Source: JAENVU01 sp963765075 (GTDB lineage: Bacteria > Actinomycetota > Acidimicrobiia > IMCC26256 > JAENVU01). Taken from it: a stretch of DNA of 64,000 nt. The position numbers and the translations under genes were made by a program. The stretch covers positions 62,001 through 126,000 of the forward strand of contig CAVXVA010000004.1 in NCBI GenBank assembly GCA_963765075.1, given 5' to 3'. Shown one piece after another: positions 45,111 through 52,328 of the stretch. Below the pieces are notes generated by a model that saw only the letters and a program-made list of their open reading frames with translations, made no database searches and was not told the DNA's origin. The stretch's first letter is position 1. Each line of letters starts with the position of its first letter.

Positions 45111-46339
45111 GTCTCGACGTCGCCCGGATCCGGGCCGACTTCCCGATCCTCGCCGAGCGTCGCAACGGACACCGGCTGGTCTATCTCGACAGTGCATCGA
45201 GCGCACAGAAGCCCACGTCGGTGATGGCCGCAATGGACGCGCTCATGACGCACTCGTACGCCAACGTGCACCGCGGCGTCTACGCGATTGCCGAAGAAGC
45301 CACGGCGGCGTTCGAGGCCGCGCGGCGCAAGGTTGCGACGTTCATCGGCGCGGGCGATACCGCCGAACTCGTATTCACTCGGAACGCGACCGAGGCGATC
45401 AACCTCGTGGCGTACTCGTGGGGTCGGTCCAACCTGAACGCCGGCGACGTCGTCGTCCTCTCCGACATGGAGCACCACGCCAACATCGTCCCGTGGCACA
45501 TGCTCGCGGCCGAGCGCGGTATCGAGCTGCGGTGGATCCCCATCGATGCCGACTACCGGCTCGACCTCAGCGCACTCGACGAACTCCTCGACGGCGCGTC
45601 GCTACTCGCCATCACCGCGATGTCGAATGTGCTCGGCACGGTGAACGACATTCCCCCGCTCGTGTCGGCCGCGCGGGCCGCCGGCGCGGCGACCCTCGTC
45701 GACGCATCGCAGGCGGCACCGCACCTGCAGATCGACGTGCAGGCCTGGGGCGCCGATTTCGTCGCCATCACGGCCCACAAGATGCTCGGCCCGTCCGGCA
45801 TCGGCGCACTGTGGGCCCGACGCGAGCTCCTCGAAGCCATGCCGCCGTTCCTCGGTGGCGGCGAGATGATTCGCGACGTCCGCAAGGACGGCTTCACCAC
45901 GAACGAGTTGCCCTGGAAGTTCGAGGCCGGAACCCCGGCGATCACCGAGGCCGTCGGTTGGAGTGCCGCGATCGACTACCTCGAAACCCTCGGCATGGAG
46001 GCGGTTCACGACCACGAACGCGCCCTCACGGGCTACGCACTCACGGCCATCGCCGATCGGTTCGGCGATGGCCTTCGGGTCTACGGACCCCGCTCGCTCG
46101 ACCATCGGGGCGGCGTGATCTCGTTCTTGTTCCCGGACATCCACGCCCACGACGTCTCCCAGGTCCTCGACGAGGAAGCAATCTGCGTGCGGGCCGGGCA
46201 TCACTGCGCCAAACCACTGATGAAAGTGCTCAAGATCCCGGCCACGAGCCGGGCATCCCTCTACGTCTACAACGACGAGGCCGACGTCGACGCGTTGGTC
46301 GAAGGCCTGTCGAAAGCCCAGAAGTTCTTCAGCCTCTGA
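45107..46339 (+). CDS. sufS: SUF cysteine desulfurase
   Basis: The 410-residue PLP enzyme takes sulfur from cysteine for Fe-S cluster assembly. It has the N-terminal LVYLDSASSAQKPTSV, SDMEHHANIVPWH, the PLP-binding Lys in ITAHKMLGPSG and the catalytic loop RAGHHCAKPLM with the persulfide Cys. This is the type II (SufS) pattern, which works with SufU or SufE. It is coupled to sufC upstream, and sufU follows 25 bases downstream. EgtE belongs to the same fold family but lacks this Cys loop, so SufS is the right call. Confidence 0.95.
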   Translation: MSLDVARIRADFPILAERRNGHRLVYLDSASSAQKPTSVMAAMDALMTHSYANVHRGVYAIAEEATAAFEAARRKVATFIGAGDTAELVFTRNATEAINLVAYSWGRSNLNAGDVVVLSDMEHHANIVPWHMLAAERGIELRWIPIDADYRLDLSALDELLDGASLLAITAMSNVLGTVNDIPPLVSAARAAGAATLVDASQAAPHLQIDVQAWGADFVAITAHKMLGPSGIGALWARRELLEAMPPFLGGGEMIRDVRKDGFTTNELPWKFEAGTPAITEAVGWSAAIDYLETLGMEAVHDHERALTGYALTAIADRFGDGLRVYGPRSLDHRGGVISFLFPDIHAHDVSQVLDEEAICVRAGHHCAKPLMKVLKIPATSRASLYVYNDEADVDALVEGLSKAQKFFSL

Positions 46340-46350
46340 ATCACTCCACC

Positions 46351-46356
46351 TAGGAT
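46351..46356 (+). promoter_or_regulatory. -10 box TAGGAT in front of sufU
   Basis: TAGGAT, 8 bases, ATG 46365. sufU may thus have its own leaderless transcript inside the operon. Confidence 0.5.
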
Positions 46357-46364
46357 CGCCACCA

Positions 46365-46850
46365 ATGGCCGGACTCGAAGACCTCTATCGCGAGATCATC
46401 CTCGATCACTACCGCGCGCCGCGCAACCGCGGGGAGCTCCCCGTCCCTCCGGCGCATCAGGTCGAGGGCTTCAACCCGCTCTGTGGCGACGAGGTCGTGC
46501 TCTATCTCGACGTCGACAACGAGACCGTGACCGATCTCAAGATCGCCGGCCAAGGGTGTTCGATCAGCCAGGCGTCGACTTCGATGATGAGTGCTGCGGT
46601 GAAAGGAAAGTCTGTGGCCGAGGCCCGGACACTGATCCGGGCCTTCAAAGCCTTGATGAGCATCCACGAATCCAAGATCGGTGGCGAAGCCGACGACGTC
46701 GACGCGTCGGCCGACGAACTCGCGGGCATTCGCCTCGGTGACCTCGAAGCCCTCCAGGGTGTCGTGAAGTTCCCGGTCCGGATCAAGTGTGCAACCCTCG
46801 CCTGGAACACGCTGAGTCAGGGCCTCGACGAGATCGAAGCGGCCCACTGA
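46365..46850 (+). CDS. sufU: SUF sulfur acceptor / zinc-dependent sulfurtransferase
   Basis: The 161-residue IscU-like protein has the three SufU cysteines in NPLCGDEV, GQGCSIS and RIKCATLAW, and the SufU-specific insertion between the second and third (region of SIHESKIGGEADDVDAS). SufU docks on SufS, exchanges its zinc ligand and accepts persulfide sulfur. ATG 46365 follows TAGGAT by 8 bases. It ends the plus-strand suf operon. Confidence 0.94.
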   Translation: MAGLEDLYREIILDHYRAPRNRGELPVPPAHQVEGFNPLCGDEVVLYLDVDNETVTDLKIAGQGCSISQASTSMMSAAVKGKSVAEARTLIRAFKALMSIHESKIGGEADDVDASADELAGIRLGDLEALQGVVKFPVRIKCATLAWNTLSQGLDEIEAAH

Positions 46851-46960
46851 CCCGTGGGCCATACGAGTCATCCGCGTGGTTTCACACGCCCGACACGAAA
46901 CTTGACCATATTGGGGAGCCCGGGCCGGGTACGCTCGGTGTTCCACTCGAAGGGAGCGGC

Positions 46961-47155
46961 ATGACCGACGAAACGACCGTGACGCCCGACTTGGTGATGA
47001 CGATCGACCAGGCGCTCGAACGCTTTGGTGCGCGTGACCTCGTCGCCGGAGCCGAGGTTGTCGACTTTTTGCTCGACCTGCGTCTTGCGGTCGTCAACTC
47101 GTCGGACCGCGCCATCGCCAAACTCCTCGAAGAAGAGCGTCAGCCCACCGCCTGA
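46961..47155 (+). CDS. Small acidic protein, unknown function
   Basis: The 64-residue protein starts MTDETTVTPDLVMTIDQALE and has an amphipathic helix (DLVAGAEVVDFLLDLRLAVV). No family recognised. ATG 46961 follows AAGGGAG, and a -10-like TACGCT lies at about 46930-46935, so it is probably transcribed separately from sufU. Confidence 0.6.
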   Translation: MTDETTVTPDLVMTIDQALERFGARDLVAGAEVVDFLLDLRLAVVNSSDRAIAKLLEEERQPTA

Positions 47156-47274
47156 GCGCGACTGGTTGAACACCGCGATCTCCCCGCTCGTTGTGAGCGG
47201 CGTGGCCCGTCGTCGCCTCGGATCCCTTTCTGCCCGGAATCGTGCCGGTACCATGGGTGTTCCCCGGGAGATGC

Positions 47275-48450
47275 ATGGACACGATAACCCCTGAGCCCAG
47301 CCGCTCGGCACGGCGTGCACAGTTGCGCGCCGTCCGCCGCAAGATCATCGTCGGCAGCCTTGCCGCGACCGTTGCCGTCGGGACCGCGGTCGGCATCGGC
47401 GTCGCCGCCGCGAAGTCTGGTCATCCCGTCGCCAGCGCCGCCGAGCCGCGCGTCGCATCGAGCAGTTCCTCGTCGACCACGTCGACCGAGCCCACCACCA
47501 CGACCACCACTCGCCCGCCGATCATCCAGCCGGCCGTCGCGACCCTCCCATCCTTCACCGGGAGCCTCGGTCCGGGCTCCGACCCCGACATCGTGCGGGC
47601 CTATCAGCAACGGCTCGCCGACCTGCACTTCGACCCGGGCGCAATCGACGGAAACTACGGCGCCGCCACGACCTACGCGATCCAGGCTCTCCAGAAGATC
47701 CAAGGGCTCCCGCGCAATGGCCGCATCGGACCCGGCGAAGCAATGGCCTTGACCGCGTTCCAGTATCCCGTACCGCTCCAGGCCGACGGCGAACCGAACC
47801 GCACCGAGCTCGACGTCACCAAGCAGGTGCTCACGCTCTACGCCGACTACCAGGTCAAGCTGATCACCACGACCTCGACGGGTTCCGGCGAGCACTATTG
47901 CTTCAACTCACCGCGGGTGAACCCGACCCGGCGCATCTGCGAAGTCGCCACCACACCATCGGGACGTTTCACCTACACCCGGGTCGTGCTGGGTTGGGAC
48001 AAGTCGCCCCTCGGCCAGCTGTACCAGCCGTACTACTTCAACGGTGGCATCGCCGTGCATGGATACACCAGCGTCCCCACGACCCCGGCATCACACGGCT
48101 GCGCACGCATCCCCATGCACATCGCCGAGTACTACCCGTTGCTCGTGCACGTGGGGGATCCCGTCTACGTGTTTGGCGGAGCCCCGGCCCAAATCCTCTC
48201 GAGCTCCGCGATCGCACCGAGCCCACCACCCACCGACGGCTCCCGCACCGGTCCCGGCTCCGGCGCCGGCACCGGTGCCCCCGCCGGCTCCCGCGGTCGT
48301 CACACCACCGGCGACCTGAGTAGGCGCCGGCCGGTGAAGGTGCTGATCCGGCTTGCTCAGAACCCCGGGGTCGCGAACGGATCTTCGGTGTCCGCGACCG
48401 TCGCCGGCGCCGGCACCTCGAATCCGAGCCGATCCGCCAAGCCGTCGTAA
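47275..48450 (+). CDS. L,D-transpeptidase with peptidoglycan-binding domain, probable frame break in the tail
   Basis: ATG 47275, with CGGGAG just upstream, opens a protein with an N-terminal membrane segment and a Ser/Thr-rich linker. Next comes a PG_binding_1 domain (DIVRAYQQRLADLHFDPGAI, ATTYAIQALQKIQGL) and then a YkuD catalytic domain. That domain has FNGGIAVHGYTSVPTTPASH and SHGCARIP, giving the HG...SHGC.R active site. It cross-links peptidoglycan from outside the membrane. As read, the frame runs to 48450 and overlaps the convergent sufC by 94 bases. A one-base shift near 48227-48238 gives a natural tail PTAPAPVPAPAPAPVPPPAP ending at 48319 with no overlap, so the true end is probably 48319. 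Confidence 0.85.
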   Translation: MDTITPEPSRSARRAQLRAVRRKIIVGSLAATVAVGTAVGIGVAAAKSGHPVASAAEPRVASSSSSSTTSTEPTTTTTTRPPIIQPAVATLPSFTGSLGPGSDPDIVRAYQQRLADLHFDPGAIDGNYGAATTYAIQALQKIQGLPRNGRIGPGEAMALTAFQYPVPLQADGEPNRTELDVTKQVLTLYADYQVKLITTTSTGSGEHYCFNSPRVNPTRRICEVATTPSGRFTYTRVVLGWDKSPLGQLYQPYYFNGGIAVHGYTSVPTTPASHGCARIPMHIAEYYPLLVHVGDPVYVFGGAPAQILSSSAIAPSPPPTDGSRTGPGSGAGTGAPAGSRGRHTTGDLSRRRPVKVLIRLAQNPGVANGSSVSATVAGAGTSNPSRSAKPS

Positions 48451-49142
48451 CCCACCGCTTCGAGTTCATCGGCGAGTTCGGGACCTCCGGAGGTCACCAC
48501 CCGACCACCCATGAACACGTGGACTCGATCCGGTCGGAGTTCAGTCAACAACCGCGCGTAGTGCGTGATCGCCAGGACGCCCAGGCCGGTCTCCTCGGTC
48601 ATCGCTTCGATCCGACGGGAGACGTCTCGCAATGCATCGACATCGAGGCCGGAATCGATCTCGTCCAGGATCGCGAACCGAGGTTCGAGCACCGCGAGTT
48701 GCAGCGTCTCAGTGCGCTTCTGCTCGCCACCGGAGAACTCGACGTTGACTCCGCGGGCCAAGAACTCGTCGCGGACGCCCAAGCGGTCGGCCTCGACCCG
48801 CACCCGGGAATCGTCCACGTTCTGATCCGTCGCCGCGCTCACCAGGTCGACCACGCGGACCCCGGCAACCTCCACGGGATACTGGTGGGTCAGGAACAGG
48901 CCGCGTCGCGCGCGCTCCCACGTAGGGAGGCCGAGAATCTCCTCGCCGTCGATCGTCACCGATCCATCGGTCACGGTGTAGTCACTCCGCCCCATCAAGA
49001 CGTGCGCCAGGGTGCTCTTCCCCGAACCGTTCGGACCCATCAACGCGTGGACCTCGCCCGAACGCACCTCCAGGTCGACGCCCCGCAGGATCTCGACCCC
49101 TTCCACCGATGCGCACAGGTTGGTGATCTTCAACTCACTCAT
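48357..49142 (-). CDS. sufC: SufC-type Fe-S assembly ATPase (minus-strand copy)
   Basis: The 261-residue ABC ATPase has Walker A GPNGSGKST, signature FSGGEQKR, Walker B FAILDEIDSGLDVD and switch ITHYARLL. It differs clearly from the plus-strand SufC (ERKR versus EQKR, DETDSG versus DEIDSG), so the two are paralogues rather than a recent duplication. It is the last gene of sufB-sufD-Rieske-sufC and is the likely partner of SufB and SufD. ATG 49142 overlaps the Rieske stop (ATGA). Confidence 0.92.
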   Translation of the reverse strand: MSELKITNLCASVEGVEILRGVDLEVRSGEVHALMGPNGSGKSTLAHVLMGRSDYTVTDGSVTIDGEEILGLPTWERARRGLFLTHQYPVEVAGVRVVDLVSAATDQNVDDSRVRVEADRLGVRDEFLARGVNVEFSGGEQKRTETLQLAVLEPRFAILDEIDSGLDVDALRDVSRRIEAMTEETGLGVLAITHYARLLTELRPDRVHVFMGGRVVTSGGPELADELEAVGYDGLADRLGFEVPAPATVADTEDPFATPGF

Positions 49143-49468
49143 GCCCCAACCACCATGACCTCATCACCTTCCAGCAACAGTTCGTAGGTCGGTACCGGCC
49201 GCGTGGCCGGCAGCGCTTGTGGTTCACCAGTCGTCAAGGAGAAGGTCGAGCCGTGCTTCGGGCATTCGATCTCACACTCGTCGGCCCACACATCGCCCTC
49301 AGCCAGCGAGAAATCCGCGTGGGAACACTCGTCGCCGATCGCGTACCAGCCGTGGCGACCGTCACCGGCGTCGGGGAGGTGGACCACACACACTCGATGG
49401 CCGTTCACGTCGAACCGCCGGGCCTCTCCCTCGGCGACGTCGCTGGTCGAGCACACTCGCGTCGGCAT
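49139..49468 (-). CDS. Rieske-type ferredoxin of the suf operon
   Basis: The 109-residue protein has both halves of a 2Fe-2S Rieske site: DECSHADFSL (Cys, His) and ECPKHGSTF (Cys, His). It has the small soluble ferredoxin size with no membrane segment. Actinobacterial suf operons often carry such a non-heme ferredoxin, perhaps as electron donor or cluster carrier. ATG 49468 shares its A with the sufD stop (TGATG); GTG 49471 would add one residue. Confidence 0.88.
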   Translation of the reverse strand: MPTRVCSTSDVAEGEARRFDVNGHRVCVVHLPDAGDGRHGWYAIGDECSHADFSLAEGDVWADECEIECPKHGSTFSLTTGEPQALPATRPVPTYELLLEGDEVMVVGA

Positions 49469-50776
49469 CACCGGCGATCCCCGTGGAGGTGCCCAACCTT
49501 CTCATGCACAGCCCGGCGCAATGGCGTGGCCAACTCGGGCACCGGCAGCCGGCTCAAGACGTCCTCGAAGAAGCCGAGCACGATGAGCCGTTCGGCGTCG
49601 TCCGGCTTCACCCCGCGTGACTCGAGGTAATAGAGCTGGTCGTCGTCGATCGGACCCACCGTCGACGCGTGCGAGCACCGGACGTCGTCGGCTTCGATCT
49701 CGAGGTTCGGGATCGATTCGGCACCCGCACCTTCGGTGAGTACGAGGTTCCGGTTCGACTGGGTCGCTTCGACCTTCTGAGCGTCCGGACGGATCCGGAT
49801 CAGACCGCTGTAGACCGAGCGGGCGGTGTCTTCCACCGCCCCTTTGAACAGCAGATCGCTACGCGTTCGGGGCGCGACGTGATCCTGGAAAGTACGGAAG
49901 TCGTGCATCTGGTTGCCATCGCCGAAGTACACCGCGAGCAGGTCGCTCTCGGCGCCCTGACCGTCGAGCCGTGACTCGGTCCGCAGCCGGGCGTAATCGC
50001 CACCGAGCGCGACCGCCGAGGACGACAACCGGGCGTCACGACCGAGATGCGCGCGCTGGAGTGCGACCGACCACGTCTGATCGCCGTACTCCTGCACACT
50101 CACGTGACGCACGTGCGCGTTGTCGCCCACTGAGAGTTCCACCACGCTGTTGACGAAGTGCGAGACGTGCGGTGCCGAGGCGTGGCGCTCCAGCACCGTG
50201 ACCTCGCTCCCGTCCTCCGCCACGACCAACGTGTGCGGGAACGACGCCAGCCCATCACCTTCCGCCCAGTGCAACACCACGATCGGCCGCGCCACCACTA
50301 CCCCTCGCGGCACGTGCACGAAGCGCACCACCGGCGAGAAACGCGTCGTGCAACACCGTGAACGCATCGGGCGACGCGCCCGCGATCGAACCGAGATACG
50401 GCTCGATGGTCTCCGCGCCACACGTTGCGATCCCACAGACCGTCACGCCCTGGGCAACGAGGTCGGCATCGAGTTCATGGTGCACGACCCGGCCGTCTCG
50501 AATCACGATGAGCGCCGACCGCTCCCCCGCTTCGGCGGCCAGCACGCCTCCGCCCGGCGCGGTCTCCACACTGGGGTCACCCAGTTCTTCCGCGGTCATC
50601 GGCCGGTACTGCGCCGGGTCGAACTGATTGACCCGTGAGTACCGCCAGACCTCTTCCGCGTCGGTCGGCCAGGTCACGGTCGCGAGGTGTTCGGCCGCGG
50701 CCAACCGCCGGGACACCAGCCAGTCCGGGCCGCCCAACGCGCCCGCGGCGTCAGCAGTAAACAAGTGATTCGTCAT
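49468..50776 (-). CDS. sufD: Fe-S scaffold protein SufD, frameshifted in this sequence
   Basis: Starting at ATG 50776 the frame encodes a SufD N-terminus (WLVSRRLAAAEHLATVTWPT, EEVWRYSRVNQFDPAQYR) and reaches FTVLHDAFLAGGA. The sense then continues in another frame as FVHVPRGVVVARPIVVLHWA through the beta-helix core to SRLPVPELATPLRRAVHEKV and the stop at 49468. The rc sequence GGTGCGCTTCGTGCAC contains one base too many at 50323-50326, and 1309 bases is one over a multiple of three. The repaired protein has 435 residues and the usual C-terminal SHASTVGPIDDDQLYYLESRG. SufD is expected to be essential here, so an assembly error is likelier than a pseudogene. Confidence 0.88.
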
Positions 50777-50792
50777 GATCGAGGCCGAGCGG

Positions 50793-52196
50793 TCAACCGA
50801 CCGCCCCCTCCATATTCAGCTCGATCAGCCGGGAGAGTTCGACGGCATATTCCATCGGGAGCGTCTTGGTGATCGGCTCGATGAAACCATTGACGATCAT
50901 CGCGGTCGCCTGCTGCTCGGTGAGACCGCGACTCATCAGGTAGAAGAGTTGGTCGTCACCCACCTTCGAGACGGTGGCTTCGTGACCGATGCGGGCGTCC
51001 TGCTCGTCGATCTCCATGTACGGATACGTGTCGGAACGAGAGTGATCGTCGAGAATCAGCGCGTCGCAACGAACGTGACTCTTCACGTTGTGTGCGCCCT
51101 CTTCGACTTTGACCAGACCGCGGTAGGTGGTCCGACCGCCGTCCTTCGAGATCGACTTGCTGTCGATGATCGACGTGGTCTCGGGCGCCGCGTGGGTCAT
51201 CTTCGCCCCGGCATCCTGGTGCTGACCCGGCCCGGCGTAGGCCACCGAGAGCACCTCTCCGTGGGCCTTCGGACCCGTCATCACCACTGCGGGGTACTTC
51301 ATCGTGAGCTTCGATCCGAGGTTGCCGTCGATCCACTCGACCGTCGCTTCGGTCTCCGCGATGGCCCGCTTGGTGACCAGGTTGTAGACGTTTGGCGACC
51401 AGTTCTGAATCGTCGTGTAGCGGATCCGGGCTCCCGGTTTCGCGATGAGTTCGACCACCGCCGAGTGCAGCGAGTCGGTCGAGTACACCGGCGCCGAGCA
51501 CCCTTCGACGTAGTGCACCGATGAACCCTCGTCAGCGATGATCAACGTGCGTTCGAACTGACCCGCGTTCTCCGCGTTGATGCGGAAGTAGGCCTGGAGC
51601 GGCATGTCGACGTGCACCCCCGGCGGGACGTAGATGAAGGACCCGCCCGACCACACGGCCGAGTTGAGTGCCGCGAACTTGTTGTCGCCCGGCGGAATGA
51701 CCGTCCCGAAGTACTTCTGCACGATCTCGGGGTAGTCCTTGAGCGCCTGGTCCATGCTCGTGAACAAGACGCCGAGACCCTCCAGGTCTTCGCGGTTCTT
51801 GTGATACACAACTTCTGATTCGAATTGTGCTGTGACTCCGGCGAGGAACTTCCGTTCCGCTTCGGGGATGCCGAGTTTCTCGTAGGTGTTCTTCATGCTC
51901 TCGGGCAGGTCGTCCCACTCCGAGACCGAGCCTTCGGTCGGCTTCAAGTAGTAGTAGATGTCGTCGAAGTCGATGTCGGGCATGTTCTTCGCAAACCAGT
52001 CGAGCATCGGCTTGCGCTCGAACCGCTTCAGCGCGTTGAGCCGGAACTTCAGCATCCAGTCCGGCTCGCCCTTGCCGTCGGAGATGTCCTGCACGGTCTT
52101 CTCGTTCAGACCCTTGTGCGGCGTGTACACGTAGTCGTCGGTCGAGTCGTGCCAGCCGAGCTGATACTTGCCGAGATCAATGCCTTTGACGGCCAT
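50793..52196 (-). CDS. sufB: Fe-S scaffold protein SufB
   Basis: The 467-residue scaffold subunit begins with KGIDLGKYQLGWHDSTDDYV. Its beta-helix core includes YVPPGVHVDMPLQAYFRINA, DEGSSVHYVEGCSAPVY (conserved Cys) and ETTSIIDSKSISKDGGRTTY. The C-terminus has SRSDTYPYMEIDEQDARIGH and FIEPITKTLPMEYAVELSRL. It forms the SufBCD complex on which clusters are built. ATG 52196 follows GGAG with 6 bases spacing. The inverted-repeat operator lies 46 bases upstream, with a -10 TACTAT inside it. Confidence 0.95.
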   Translation of the reverse strand: MAVKGIDLGKYQLGWHDSTDDYVYTPHKGLNEKTVQDISDGKGEPDWMLKFRLNALKRFERKPMLDWFAKNMPDIDFDDIYYYLKPTEGSVSEWDDLPESMKNTYEKLGIPEAERKFLAGVTAQFESEVVYHKNREDLEGLGVLFTSMDQALKDYPEIVQKYFGTVIPPGDNKFAALNSAVWSGGSFIYVPPGVHVDMPLQAYFRINAENAGQFERTLIIADEGSSVHYVEGCSAPVYSTDSLHSAVVELIAKPGARIRYTTIQNWSPNVYNLVTKRAIAETEATVEWIDGNLGSKLTMKYPAVVMTGPKAHGEVLSVAYAGPGQHQDAGAKMTHAAPETTSIIDSKSISKDGGRTTYRGLVKVEEGAHNVKSHVRCDALILDDHSRSDTYPYMEIDEQDARIGHEATVSKVGDDQLFYLMSRGLTEQQATAMIVNGFIEPITKTLPMEYAVELSRLIELNMEGAVG

Positions 52197-52241
52197 GCGA
52201 AGCTCCGTGGTCGAGGGCCCGGCCGGGGACGGCAGGGATTT

Positions 52242-52259
52242 CCACTACGGAGATAGTAA
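52242..52259 (-). promoter_or_regulatory. Inverted repeat operator and -10 of the sufBD operon
   Basis: On the plus strand this reads CCACTA-CGGAGA-TAGTAA, the same half-sites as the perfect repeat at 44291. Read on the minus strand it contains TACTAT, a good -10 hexamer, so a bound regulator would cover the promoter of sufB. Confidence 0.65.
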
Positions 52260-52328
52260 CAATCCAATCACCCTGTCGTCGATGCGTCGATCGGCCATCG
52301 TATGACCGAGTTGTCACCTGGTGACTGG

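Noticed and set aside
45107..46339. Reading this PLP enzyme as EgtE
   Set aside because: It has the SufS active-site loop RAGHHCAKPLM and is coupled to sufC and sufU.
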